5,366 nt of DNA from Acidobacteriota bacterium (GTDB lineage Bacteria; Acidobacteriota; Polarisedimenticolia; Gp22-AA2). Shown here piece after piece: positions 1 to 5,366 of the stretch (its first letter is position 1; each line of letters starts with the position of its first letter). The notes below the pieces were generated by a model, which saw only the letters and a list, made by a program, of their open reading frames with translations, was not told the DNA's origin and ran no database searches. A program made the translations under genes and the position numbers. The stretch is from positions 1 to 5,366 of the forward strand of contig JACOUZ010000086.1 in the NCBI GenBank assembly GCA_016177515.1, read 5' to 3'.

Positions 1-393
1 CGGTCGTGGGACGTCCTGGTCGTGGATGACGAGCCGGTCGTGCGCGAGGGCATCGCCCGCGTGCTGTCGGCCGACGGCCTGCGCGTCGCCACCGTGCCGG
101 ACGGCCGCTCGGCCCTCCTGCATCCGGCCGCCGCGGACTGCCTCCTGGTGCTGTGCGACGTGATGCTTCCCGACCTGTCCGGCCTCGAGGTCCTGCGCGA
201 GCTGCGCGGGCGCCGGCCGGATCTTCCGGTCCTGCTGATGACGGGATACGCCCTCTCGGATCTGGCCGGACGGGCGGCGGCCGCCGGCGCGGCCGACGTC
301 CTGGCCAAGCCGTTCGACGCGATCGAGCTATTGACTGCGACGCGGCGCGCCCTGGAGGCCCCGCGATCCGGCGAGAAGGAGAGACTCCGATGA
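1..393 (+). CDS. Response regulator receiver-domain protein, 5'-truncated by window edge
   Basis: This is a CheY-like phosphoacceptor domain of a two-component system, acting in the cytoplasm. The frame is open from base 1, and 130 residues are visible before the TGA at 391-393. The acidic pair is D9-D10 (in VLVVDDEP), the predicted phosphoacceptor is D53 (CDVMLPD), the switch threonine is T81 (LMTGYA) and the conserved lysine is K103 (AKPF). A GTG at 22 could be read as a start, but it falls inside the first beta strand of the receiver fold, so the true start is almost certainly upstream of the window. No output domain follows. The protein ends about 25 residues after the KPF motif, so it is either a single-domain regulator or the C-terminal receiver of a larger protein, such as a hybrid kinase. 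Its stop overlaps the next gene's ATG (ATGA), which suggests translational coupling. Family assignment is very secure. The partner kinase and target cannot be seen. Confidence 0.9.
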   Translation, partial: RSWDVLVVDDEPVVREGIARVLSADGLRVATVPDGRSALLHPAAADCLLVLCDVMLPDLSGLEVLRELRGRRPDLPVLLMTGYALSDLAGRAAAAGAADVLAKPFDAIELLTATRRALEAPRSGEKERLR

Positions 394-1538
394 CCGCGCT
401 GCTGGTCGTCCTGCTGTTCGTGGGATTCATCGTGATCGACGCCCTGGTGCGCCTGATCACGCGCCGCATGACCGAGGCCAGGGAGCGCCGCAAGCGCGCC
501 CTGGTCCTCGAGACTTCGCTCCGCCTCGAATCCACCGACGAGGCGAGAAGCCTCAGGCGCGTCGAAGTCCCCCGTCCCCGGGCTTCGATCCTGGCGGTCG
601 ACGACGAGCCGATCGTCCTGGACAGCCTGCGGAAGATCCTGGTCCTTGCCGGGTTCAACGTCGACACGGTCGAGAGCGGCCCGGAGGCGCTGGGGCTCGT
701 GCAGCGCAAGGACTACGACTTCGTCTTCACCGATCTGAAGATGCCCGGCATGGACGGGGTCGAGGTCGTGAAGGCGGTCAAGCACCTGCGGCCGGACGTC
801 GACGTGGCGGTGATCACCGGGTACGCCACCATCGAGTCGGCCGTGACCACCATGCAGCACGGCGCCGTGGATTACGTCCAGAAGCCGTTCACCGAGGAGG
901 AGCTGGTCGATTTCGCCCGCCGGCTCCTGATCAAGAGGCAGGCGCGCCTGGAGGCCCAGAAACGTCCGACGGTGATCGTGGTGGCCCCGGCCATGGCCGA
1001 GACCGCCTCCGCCCACGAGTTCTGCGTGCCGGGGGGCGCGTTCGTGTCCGGCCAGCACGCCTGGGCCCGCATCGAGCCGGGCGGCCAGGTGCGCATCGGC
1101 CTGGACGACTTCGCCCGCAAGGCCCTGGCTCCGTTCGATCGCGTCTCGCTGCCGGAACGCGGGACGAAGGTGCGCCGCGGCGATCCCCTGTTCGCCGTCG
1201 GCCGCGGCAGCAGGACGGTCCGGTTCCCCTCCCCCGTCTCCGGGCAGGTGTCGGCGTCCAACGAGGCGCTCGCCGGCGATCCGGGCCGCGCCGGCCGCAG
1301 CCCCTACGATCGCGGCTGGTTCTGCCTGGTGAAGCCGTCCGACCTCGCCTCCGAGCTGCCGGCGCTGCGCATCGGCAAGCCGGTCATCTCCTGGTACCAG
1401 GACGAGATCGCGCGCCTGCGGGCCGCGGCCGCGACCGGGGAGATCGACTGGTCGAAGTTCGAGAGCGAATTCCTCGCCCCGCCCGTGGCGGCGGGCGCCG
1501 GCGCCGCGGCCCGGCCCGATACCCGAACAATCTCCTGA
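390..1538 (+). CDS. Membrane-anchored response regulator fused to a GcvH-like (non-lipoylated) domain
   Basis: The protein has 382 residues. The ATG at 390 is chosen because AAGGAG lies at 376-381, 8 bases upstream, and because it overlaps the previous stop. Residues about 2-23 form a hydrophobic helix followed by a basic stretch (RRMTEARERRKR), consistent with a membrane anchor and a cytoplasmic remainder. A complete receiver domain spans about 66-184, with D71/D72, phosphoacceptor D115 (FTDLKMPGMDG), T143 (ITGYAT) and K165 (QKPF). Residues about 207-318 resemble the glycine-cleavage H protein: H223-A-W near the start, IGLDDFARKAL, a LPERGTKVRRGDPLFAV segment, SPVSGQV, NEAL and a GW near the end. 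Where GcvH has its lipoyl lysine (ESVKA), this protein reads GRGSRTV, placing S274 at the lysine site, so lipoylation is not expected. A roughly 60-residue tail follows. The domain may be a structural or partner-binding module. It precedes a redox operon, so a role in sensing or regulating that complex is plausible but inferred. Confidence 0.85.
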   Translation: MTALLVVLLFVGFIVIDALVRLITRRMTEARERRKRALVLETSLRLESTDEARSLRRVEVPRPRASILAVDDEPIVLDSLRKILVLAGFNVDTVESGPEALGLVQRKDYDFVFTDLKMPGMDGVEVVKAVKHLRPDVDVAVITGYATIESAVTTMQHGAVDYVQKPFTEEELVDFARRLLIKRQARLEAQKRPTVIVVAPAMAETASAHEFCVPGGAFVSGQHAWARIEPGGQVRIGLDDFARKALAPFDRVSLPERGTKVRRGDPLFAVGRGSRTVRFPSPVSGQVSASNEALAGDPGRAGRSPYDRGWFCLVKPSDLASELPALRIGKPVISWYQDEIARLRAAAATGEIDWSKFESEFLAPPVAAGAGAAARPDTRTIS

Positions 1539-1546
1539 GGGGAGGA
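1538..1546 (+). promoter_or_regulatory. Strong Shine-Dalgarno sequence for the porin remnant
   Basis: AGGGGAGGA overlaps the last base of the upstream TGA stop and ends 4 bases before the ATG at 1551. It is a strong ribosome-binding site, and it supports 1551 as the original start of the porin gene. It also suggests that ribosomes still load here although the reading frame behind it is damaged. Confidence 0.6.
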
Positions 1547-1550
1547 CTCG

Positions 1551-2024
1551 ATGCGACCGTTTCCGAAAGCCGCGCTGCCCCTCCTGACGGGTCTCCTGGG
1601 CGCCCGCGCCAGGGATCGTTTCGGCAGGTTCGATTTCGTCGCCGAGGCGGCGGCCCAGGGCGGCCGCTACCTGGGCGACGATCTCAGGGCCCGGGCCGCC
1701 GCCGCCCAGGCCGGCGTGACCTGGGGCGAGGCCTCAAGGTGCGCGCCTTCGCGGGGTACGATTTCGCCACGGGAGACAAGAATCCGGCCGACGGTAAGCG
1801 CCAGGAGTTCTTCAATTTCCTTCCGACCAACCACCCGCACTACGGCTACATGGACTACGAGGGGTGGCGCAACATCAGGAGCCCTTACTCCGGCGCATCG
1901 CTGTACGGACAAGGCGGCCGTCGAGGGCGGCCTGAGCCGGTTCGCGCCGGACCGGTTCGCGCGGCTGACCCGCGGAGACGACGTTTCCCGCCGGGCCTAT
2001 CTGATGTTAACCTTCGCGTTCTGA
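1551..2024 (+). pseudogene. Decayed outer-membrane porin remnant, alginate-export (Alginate_exp) type
   Basis: Three pieces of one beta-barrel gene can be read. In the frame of the ATG at 1551 there is a basic, hydrophobic signal-like start (MRPFPKAALPLLTGLLG), then strands such as GRFDFVAEAAAQGGRYLGDD up to about 1730. The match then moves to another frame (about 1733-1900), reading LKVRAFAGYDFATGDKNP, DGKRQEFFNFLPTNHPHYGY and MDYEGWRNI, the hallmark segment of alginate-export-type barrels. From about 1908 it returns to the first frame with AVEGGLSRFAP, LTRGDD and a final YLMLTFAF followed by TGA; a terminal aromatic residue is typical of outer-membrane barrels. Family members are usually around 400 residues or more, but only about 157 codons remain. 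The N-terminal half of the barrel and a block before the last strand are therefore missing, and one base appears lost near 1730-1734. The frame is nevertheless open from 1551 to 2024. The TGA shares one base with the Rieske ATG. Family recognition comes from memory of the motifs. Confidence 0.72.
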
Positions 2025-2473
2025 TGGAGAACCGGCGGGGGTTCCTGTCGCGTCTCTTGATGATGGCGGGCCTGGGGTCCGTTGCAGCCGGCGTCTCGGC
2101 GATGGCGACGCGCTATCTCTACCCGCTCAAGGCGGTGCGCCTCAAACGGCGCATCTTCCTGGCGCCCGCGGCCGACGTGCCGGCCGGCAAGGGCCGGCCG
2201 TACCGCCTCCCCGACGGCAGCACGGCCCTGGTCACCGACACGGGGGCGGACCTCGTGGCGCTCTCGGACGTGTGCCCCCACCTCGGCTGCAAGGTGCGCT
2301 ACGAGGGGGCGCAGGGAAATTTCGTCTGCCCGTGCCACGGCGGCCTGTTCGAGAAGGACGGCACCGCGATCGCCGGCCCGCCCGCCGACGAGGGCAAGAA
2401 CCTGAAGCGCTATGCGGTCACCCGCGTCGGGGAGAACCTGTTCATCGACATCGAGGAGACCGTCCAACCGTGA
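2024..2473 (+). CDS. Rieske [2Fe-2S] protein of a bc/b6f-like complex, Tat-anchored
   Basis: The protein has 149 residues. It would carry electrons from quinol at cytochrome b to an acceptor on the outer face of the cytoplasmic membrane. The start has a twin-arginine-like motif (NRRGFLSRLL, residues 3-12) and a hydrophobic segment to about residue 28, which fits Tat export with the helix kept as an anchor. The cluster ligands are C84 and H86 (CPHLGC) and C102 and H105 (CPCHGG). C89 and C104 are present for the disulfide typical of high-potential Rieske proteins, and GPP at 118-120 forms the conserved proline loop. The length is somewhat short, as in b6f-type or bacterial minimal Rieske proteins. 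The ATG at 2024 overlaps the TGA of the porin remnant by one base, and there is no purine-rich ribosome site just upstream, so translation probably depends on coupling from that remnant. The stop overlaps the cytochrome b start. Family call is very secure. Confidence 0.95.
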   Translation: MENRRGFLSRLLMMAGLGSVAAGVSAMATRYLYPLKAVRLKRRIFLAPAADVPAGKGRPYRLPDGSTALVTDTGADLVALSDVCPHLGCKVRYEGAQGNFVCPCHGGLFEKDGTAIAGPPADEGKNLKRYAVTRVGENLFIDIEETVQP

Positions 2474-3603
2474 CGACGGCCGCGCCGCCTCCGCCGGATC
2501 TCGAGCCGGTCACGCCGCACGGCGGCCGGCCGCTGCCCCCAGCCAGGACGCGCTTCGGCCGCTGGCTGCAAAGGCGCGTCCCGGTCGACCTCGAGGCGCT
2601 GCGCTACTACTCGAACGAGCCGGTGCCCAACCACCTGAAGCACTGGTGGTGGTGCCTGGGCGGCACGCCGGCCATGCTGTTCACGGTGCAGGCCGCCACC
2701 GGGATCCTGCTGTCCTTCTACTATGTCCCCGACCCGTCGCAGGCCTACGAGTCGGTGAGGCGCGTCAGCGAGGTCGTGCCGTTCGGCTGGTTCCTGCGCA
2801 GCATCCATCGCTGGTCGTCCAACCTGATGATCGCCGCCGTCATCCTGCACATGATGCGCGTCTTCTTCACCGGGGCGTACCGGAAGCCGCGCGAGCTGAA
2901 CTGGATGATCGGCATCGGCCTTCTGGGGACGACGTTTTTCTTCGGCTTCACCGGCTACTCTTTGGTCTACGAGCAGCTGTCCTACTGGGGGGCGACCGTG
3001 GCCGGCAATCTCACCGAGGCGGTGCCTCTCATCGGGACGTACCTGGCCCGCCTCCTGCGCGGCGGCGAGATGATAGGCGACAACACCCTGACGCGCTTCT
3101 TCATCCTGCACATCGGCATCCTGCCGGCGCTCATCACGGCGCTTCTGGCCGGTCACATCCTGCTGTTCCGGCTGCACGGCGTCACCGAGTTCGAGTTCGA
3201 AAGCGCCAGGCTCCGCGGCCCCGAGGAGAAGAAGACCTTTCCCTTCTTTCCCGATCACGTCATGACCGAGCTCATCATCGGGATCGGCCTGGCTTTCCTC
3301 CTGACCTGCCTGGCGGTCATCTTCCCCGCCGGCCTGGCGGAGAAGGCGAACCCCCTGCTCACGCCGGCGCACATCAAGCCGGAGTGGTACTTCTTCTGGA
3401 CCTTCCGCTGGCTGAAGCTGACGGGCCTGACCCTCGCGGTCCTGTCGATCGGCTTTTTCGGCTTCCTGGCCCTCGTCTGGCCGTTCATCGATCAGGCCAT
3501 CAGGCGCCGGCGCCCGGCGAGCGAGATCTCGGTGAAGATCGGCCTCGCCGCCGTCTGCGCCCTCCTCGTCCTCACGGTCTGGGAAGCCGTCGCCACTCAT
3601 TGA
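2470..3603 (+). CDS. Cytochrome b (b6-type N-terminus fused to subunit-IV-like C-terminus)
   Basis: The protein has 377 residues. It is the membrane core of a quinol-oxidising Rieske/cytochrome b complex. The GTG at 2470 overlaps the Rieske stop (GTGA), with GAGGAG at 2453-2458 upstream. After a proline-rich cytoplasmic start, hydrophobic helices lie near residues 66-86, 117-137, 145-167, 209-235, 265-288, 319-340 and 353-371. The b-haem ligands are H113 and H127 in helix B and H214 and H229 in helix D. The 14 and 15 spacings match cytochrome b6, since bc1 proteins use 14 and 14. WCLGG at 61-65 places C62 where b6 proteins have the cysteine that attaches the extra haem c_i. The Qo-site PEWY motif is at 304-307. 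The segment from FGWFLRSIHRWSSNL to YRKPREL closely follows b6. Unlike plant b6f, the b6 and subunit-IV parts are one chain. It should pair with the Rieske protein just upstream and the octahaem cytochrome nine bases downstream. Confidence 0.95.
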   Translation: MTTAAPPPPDLEPVTPHGGRPLPPARTRFGRWLQRRVPVDLEALRYYSNEPVPNHLKHWWWCLGGTPAMLFTVQAATGILLSFYYVPDPSQAYESVRRVSEVVPFGWFLRSIHRWSSNLMIAAVILHMMRVFFTGAYRKPRELNWMIGIGLLGTTFFFGFTGYSLVYEQLSYWGATVAGNLTEAVPLIGTYLARLLRGGEMIGDNTLTRFFILHIGILPALITALLAGHILLFRLHGVTEFEFESARLRGPEEKKTFPFFPDHVMTELIIGIGLAFLLTCLAVIFPAGLAEKANPLLTPAHIKPEWYFFWTFRWLKLTGLTLAVLSIGFFGFLALVWPFIDQAIRRRRPASEISVKIGLAAVCALLVLTVWEAVATH

Positions 3604-3612
3604 GGTGATGCC

Positions 3613-5019
3613 GTGACTCTTGATCAGAAGCGCATGATCGTCGCCTCGCTCTCCTTCCTCTTCCTGGCGGCGCTGCTCATCGTCGCCTGGGTGGAGGGCG
3701 GCAAGCAGCGCCTGCAGCCGAAGCCGAAGCCCGTGGTCGGCGCCGAGAGCGGCAAGTGCCTGCAGTGCCACGAGCAGAAGACGCCCGTCATCGCCGAGCA
3801 GTGGAAGGACAGCCGGCACGCGCAGCTCGGCGTGAGCTGCTACGAGTGCCATCGGGCCGGCGAGGGCGACCGGGACGCCTTCCTGCACGAGGGGAAGACG
3901 ATCGCCACCGTCGTCAGCCCGGCCGACTGCGGGTCTTGCCACCAGGACCTCGCCCGCGAGTTCGAGCACTCGCACCACTCCAAGGCGGCCCAGTTCATCG
4001 GCAGCCTGGACAACGTCCTGGGCGAGGTGGTGGAGGGCCCCCTGGCCGCGGCGAACGGCTGCTGGCAGTGCCACGGCTCGACCCTGGCGTTCGCGAAGGA
4101 AGCCGACGGCTCGATCAGGAGGGACAAGACCGGCAAGCCGCTACTGGACCCCATGACCTGGCCGAACACCGGCATCGGCCGCGTCAACCTGGATGGCTCG
4201 CGCGGCGCCTGCTCGGCCTGCCACTCGCGCCACGCCTTCAAGAAGTCAGTGGCGCGCCAGCCTGAGGTCTGCGGCAAGTGCCACATGGGCCCCGACCACC
4301 CGCAGATCGAGATCTACGAGGAATCGAAGCACGGCATCGCCTTCCGCACCCGCATCGCCGAGATGAACCTCGATTCCCCCTCCTGGGTCCTGGGCGAGGA
4401 CTACACGGCCGCCCCGACCTGCGCCTCCTGCCACATGTCGGCGACGCGCAACCAGCCGGTCACCCACGACGTCGGCGCCCGCATCTCGTGGACGCTGCGC
4501 CCGGTCGTCAGCAAGAGGCTGGAGAACTGGGAGAAGCGGCGCGAGTCGATGAAGGACGTCTGCCATACCTGCCACGCGCCGGACTTCGTGGCGGCGTTCT
4601 ACACCACGTTCGACGCCACGGTGGACATGTGGAACCGCAAGTTCGCCCTGCCGGCCCAGAAGGTGATGGACGCGCTCCGCGCGCGCGGCAGGCTGACCCC
4701 GACGCCGTTCGACGAGGAGCTCGAGTGGAGTTTCTACCGCCTGTGGCATCATGAGGGGCGCCGGGCGCGCATGGGGGTGTCGATGCAGGGGCCCGATTAC
4801 ACCCAGTGGCACGGCTTCTTCGAGGTGGCCGAGCGCTTCTACTTCGACTTCATCCCCAAGGCGCGCGAGGCCGCGCACGGCGACCCGGAGGTGGCGCGCG
4901 TCATCAAGGCCTCCCTCGATTCGCCCGAGCACGCCTGGCTGAAGGGCATGTCGCCCGAGGAGCGGGCCCGGATCGACGCCTTCTACCGCGAGCGCTACGG
5001 GGCCGAAGCGGCCCGGTAG
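3613..5019 (+). CDS. Octahaem c-type cytochrome, hydroxylamine-oxidoreductase (HAO)-like, membrane-anchored
   Basis: The protein has 468 residues. The GTG at 3613 is preceded by AGGTGA at 3603-3608; the ATG at 3608 is in another frame. A hydrophobic helix at about 8-27 without an obvious cleavage site should anchor it, leaving the haem domain outside the cytoplasm. There are eight CxxCH haem sites, with first Cys at 49, 76, 106, 150, 200, 220, 270 and 317; no CxxCK site is seen. The arrangement fits the HAO family: a CHMGPDHPQ segment and EESKHG after haem 6, CASCHMSATRNQPVTHD around haem 7, then a haem-free helical C-terminal part with WHHEGRRARMG and MQGPDYTQWHGF (391-402). Family members oxidise hydroxylamine or hydrazine, or reduce nitrite or hydroxylamine. 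The direction depends partly on whether a tyrosine cross-links the catalytic haem, which I cannot settle from sequence alone. Nearby Rieske and cytochrome b genes suggest electron exchange with the quinone pool. The octahaem assignment is secure and the substrate is unknown. Confidence 0.9.
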   Translation: MTLDQKRMIVASLSFLFLAALLIVAWVEGGKQRLQPKPKPVVGAESGKCLQCHEQKTPVIAEQWKDSRHAQLGVSCYECHRAGEGDRDAFLHEGKTIATVVSPADCGSCHQDLAREFEHSHHSKAAQFIGSLDNVLGEVVEGPLAAANGCWQCHGSTLAFAKEADGSIRRDKTGKPLLDPMTWPNTGIGRVNLDGSRGACSACHSRHAFKKSVARQPEVCGKCHMGPDHPQIEIYEESKHGIAFRTRIAEMNLDSPSWVLGEDYTAAPTCASCHMSATRNQPVTHDVGARISWTLRPVVSKRLENWEKRRESMKDVCHTCHAPDFVAAFYTTFDATVDMWNRKFALPAQKVMDALRARGRLTPTPFDEELEWSFYRLWHHEGRRARMGVSMQGPDYTQWHGFFEVAERFYFDFIPKAREAAHGDPEVARVIKASLDSPEHAWLKGMSPEERARIDAFYRERYGAEAAR

Positions 5020-5049
5020 CGGCTCCCGCGGTGCCCGCCGTCGAGGCCG

Positions 5050-5067
5050 CGGCCGTCGAAACGGCCG
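5050..5067 (+). terminator. Hairpin after the cytochrome gene, possible weak terminator
   Basis: A perfect inverted repeat gives a 7-bp stem, CGGCCGT and ACGGCCG, around a CGAA loop, in the 82-base gap between the octahaem cytochrome and the YchF gene. A short T run (TTTT at 5079-5082, then CTT) begins 11 bases after the stem. That is too far for a textbook intrinsic terminator, so this may be a weak terminator, an mRNA-stability hairpin, or a chance palindrome in GC-rich DNA. Nothing else, including a convincing promoter, is visible in the gap. Confidence 0.35.
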
Positions 5068-5087
5068 GCAGGAAGGCGTTTTCTTGC

Positions 5088-5093
5088 AGGAGG
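5088..5093 (+). promoter_or_regulatory. Shine-Dalgarno site fixing the TTG start of the YchF-like gene
   Basis: AGGAGG ends 8 bases before the TTG at 5102. The only nearby in-frame ATG, at 5114, is 20 bases away and would remove the first beta strand (LKIG) of the G domain. The site therefore decides for the TTG start. Confidence 0.7.
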
Positions 5094-5101
5094 CGGCGGC
5101 T

Positions 5102-5366
5102 TTGAAGATCGGCATGCTCGGGTTCGCCAAGGTCGGGAAGACGACCCTGTTCAACATTCTGACCGGAGCGCACGTCTCCGTGGACCGGTTCGCCTCGGGG
5201 AAGGTCGAGCCCAACGTCGGCGTCGCCAGGGTGCCCGAGCCGAGGCTCGACCGCCTGTCGGCGATGTTCAGGCCGAAGAAGACCACCCACGCGCACGTCG
5301 ACTTCCTCGACATCCAGGGCCTGCAGAAGGGGGAGGCGAAATCGATCGTCCTCAAGGAGATGCGCA
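5102..5366 (+). CDS. ychF: YchF/Obg-like GTPase-ATPase, N-terminal 88 residues, truncated by window edge
   Basis: The start of a P-loop NTPase of the Obg-related YchF group, cytoplasmic and ribosome-associated in the well-studied members, which prefer ATP. The start is TTG at 5102 with AGGAGG 8 bases upstream. The visible protein opens KIGMLGFAKVGKTTLFN: the P-loop (G1) is GFAKVGKTT at residues 7-15, followed by NILTG and an EPNVGVARVPEPRLDRL segment like the YchF PNVG-V-VPD-RL-L region. The Walker B/G3 segment reads DFLDIQGLQKGEAK, matching the DIxGL-KGA pattern of YchF. The classical family usually has NVGKST in the P-loop, where this one has KVGKTT, so it may be a divergent paralogue rather than the canonical housekeeping copy. 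The NxxE nucleotide-specificity motif and the C-terminal TGS domain lie beyond the window. It is separated by 82 bases and a hairpin from the respiratory genes and probably forms another unit. Confidence 0.85.
   Translation, partial: MKIGMLGFAKVGKTTLFNILTGAHVSVDRFASGKVEPNVGVARVPEPRLDRLSAMFRPKKTTHAHVDFLDIQGLQKGEAKSIVLKEMR

Noticed and set aside
22..24. GTG at 22 as the start of the first receiver gene
   Set aside because: It lies within the first beta strand (VLVVDDEP), so starting there would remove part of the fold. The frame is open to the window edge.
153..389. N-terminal extension of the second regulator to an ATG at 153
   Set aside because: The extension is arginine-rich, overlaps the first receiver gene in another frame, and has no ribosome site matching the AAGGAG before 390.
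1739..2023. N-terminal extension of the Rieske protein to the GTG at 1739
   Set aside because: That stretch encodes the shifted middle of the porin remnant and then an arginine-rich out-of-frame segment. The Tat motif directly follows the ATG at 2024, which is where a Rieske protein should begin.
2412..3608. Plus-strand open frame of 398 codons in a second frame over cytochrome b
   Set aside because: The translation is arginine- and proline-rich without domains, while the other frame has all haem ligands and PEWY. It is a shadow frame.
2410..4074. Long open frame on the minus strand (554 codons) opposite cytochrome b and the octahaem gene
   Set aside because: Its translation is low-complexity and rich in R, A, G, D and E, lacks family motifs, and lies opposite two strongly supported genes. 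It is expected in GC-rich DNA, where the antisense frame lacks stops.
4246..5355. Minus-strand open frame of 369 codons across the cytochrome end, the gap and the YchF start
   Set aside because: It is antisense to two genes with clear motifs and has no domain or ribosome site. It is a composition artefact.

Overview
The window is GC-rich (by eye about two thirds G+C). All recognisable genes lie on the plus strand and are packed with overlaps or very short gaps. It appears to be the 3' part of a respiratory and regulatory operon followed by the start of a housekeeping GTPase gene. No rRNA, tRNA, CRISPR array or insertion sequence is visible. The gene set suggests a GC-rich anaerobic or facultative bacterium with rich multihaem cytochrome metabolism. 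Acidobacteriota, Myxococcota or other former deltaproteobacterial lineages fit best, but this is inference and no marker fixes the phylum.

Layout. Positions 1-393 hold the end of a response-regulator receiver gene. It overlaps (ATGA) a second regulator gene at 390-1538. That second protein has an N-terminal membrane helix, a receiver domain and a domain resembling the glycine-cleavage H protein but without the lipoyl lysine. Positions 1551-2024 hold the shrunken, frame-shifted remnant of an outer-membrane porin of the alginate-export (Alginate_exp) type. It keeps a signal-like start, pieces of the C-terminal barrel and a phenylalanine-terminated end. Its stop overlaps the start of a Tat-type Rieske iron-sulfur protein (2024-2473). 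A GTGA overlap leads into a fused b6-type cytochrome b (2470-3603), and nine bases later comes a membrane-anchored octahaem cytochrome of the hydroxylamine-oxidoreductase-like group (3613-5019). An 82-base gap with a small hairpin separates this from the 5' end of a YchF-type GTPase/ATPase gene (5102 onward).

How the genes fit together. The Rieske protein and cytochrome b form the core of a bc/b6f-like quinol-oxidising complex. No cytochrome c1 or f is present in the window, and the octahaem cytochrome occupies the position where such a subunit would be expected. The likely scheme, which is inference, is electron exchange between the quinone pool and the octahaem protein through the Rieske/b core, possibly for nitrogen-compound redox chemistry. 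The cytochrome b keeps a cysteine at the place where b6 proteins attach haem c_i, and a 15-residue His spacing in its fourth helix, so it is b6-like rather than mitochondrial-bc1-like. The two receiver proteins upstream probably sense or regulate this module. The porin remnant seems functionless as a porin, but its frame remains open to a stop that overlaps the Rieske start, so it may survive as a translated leader.
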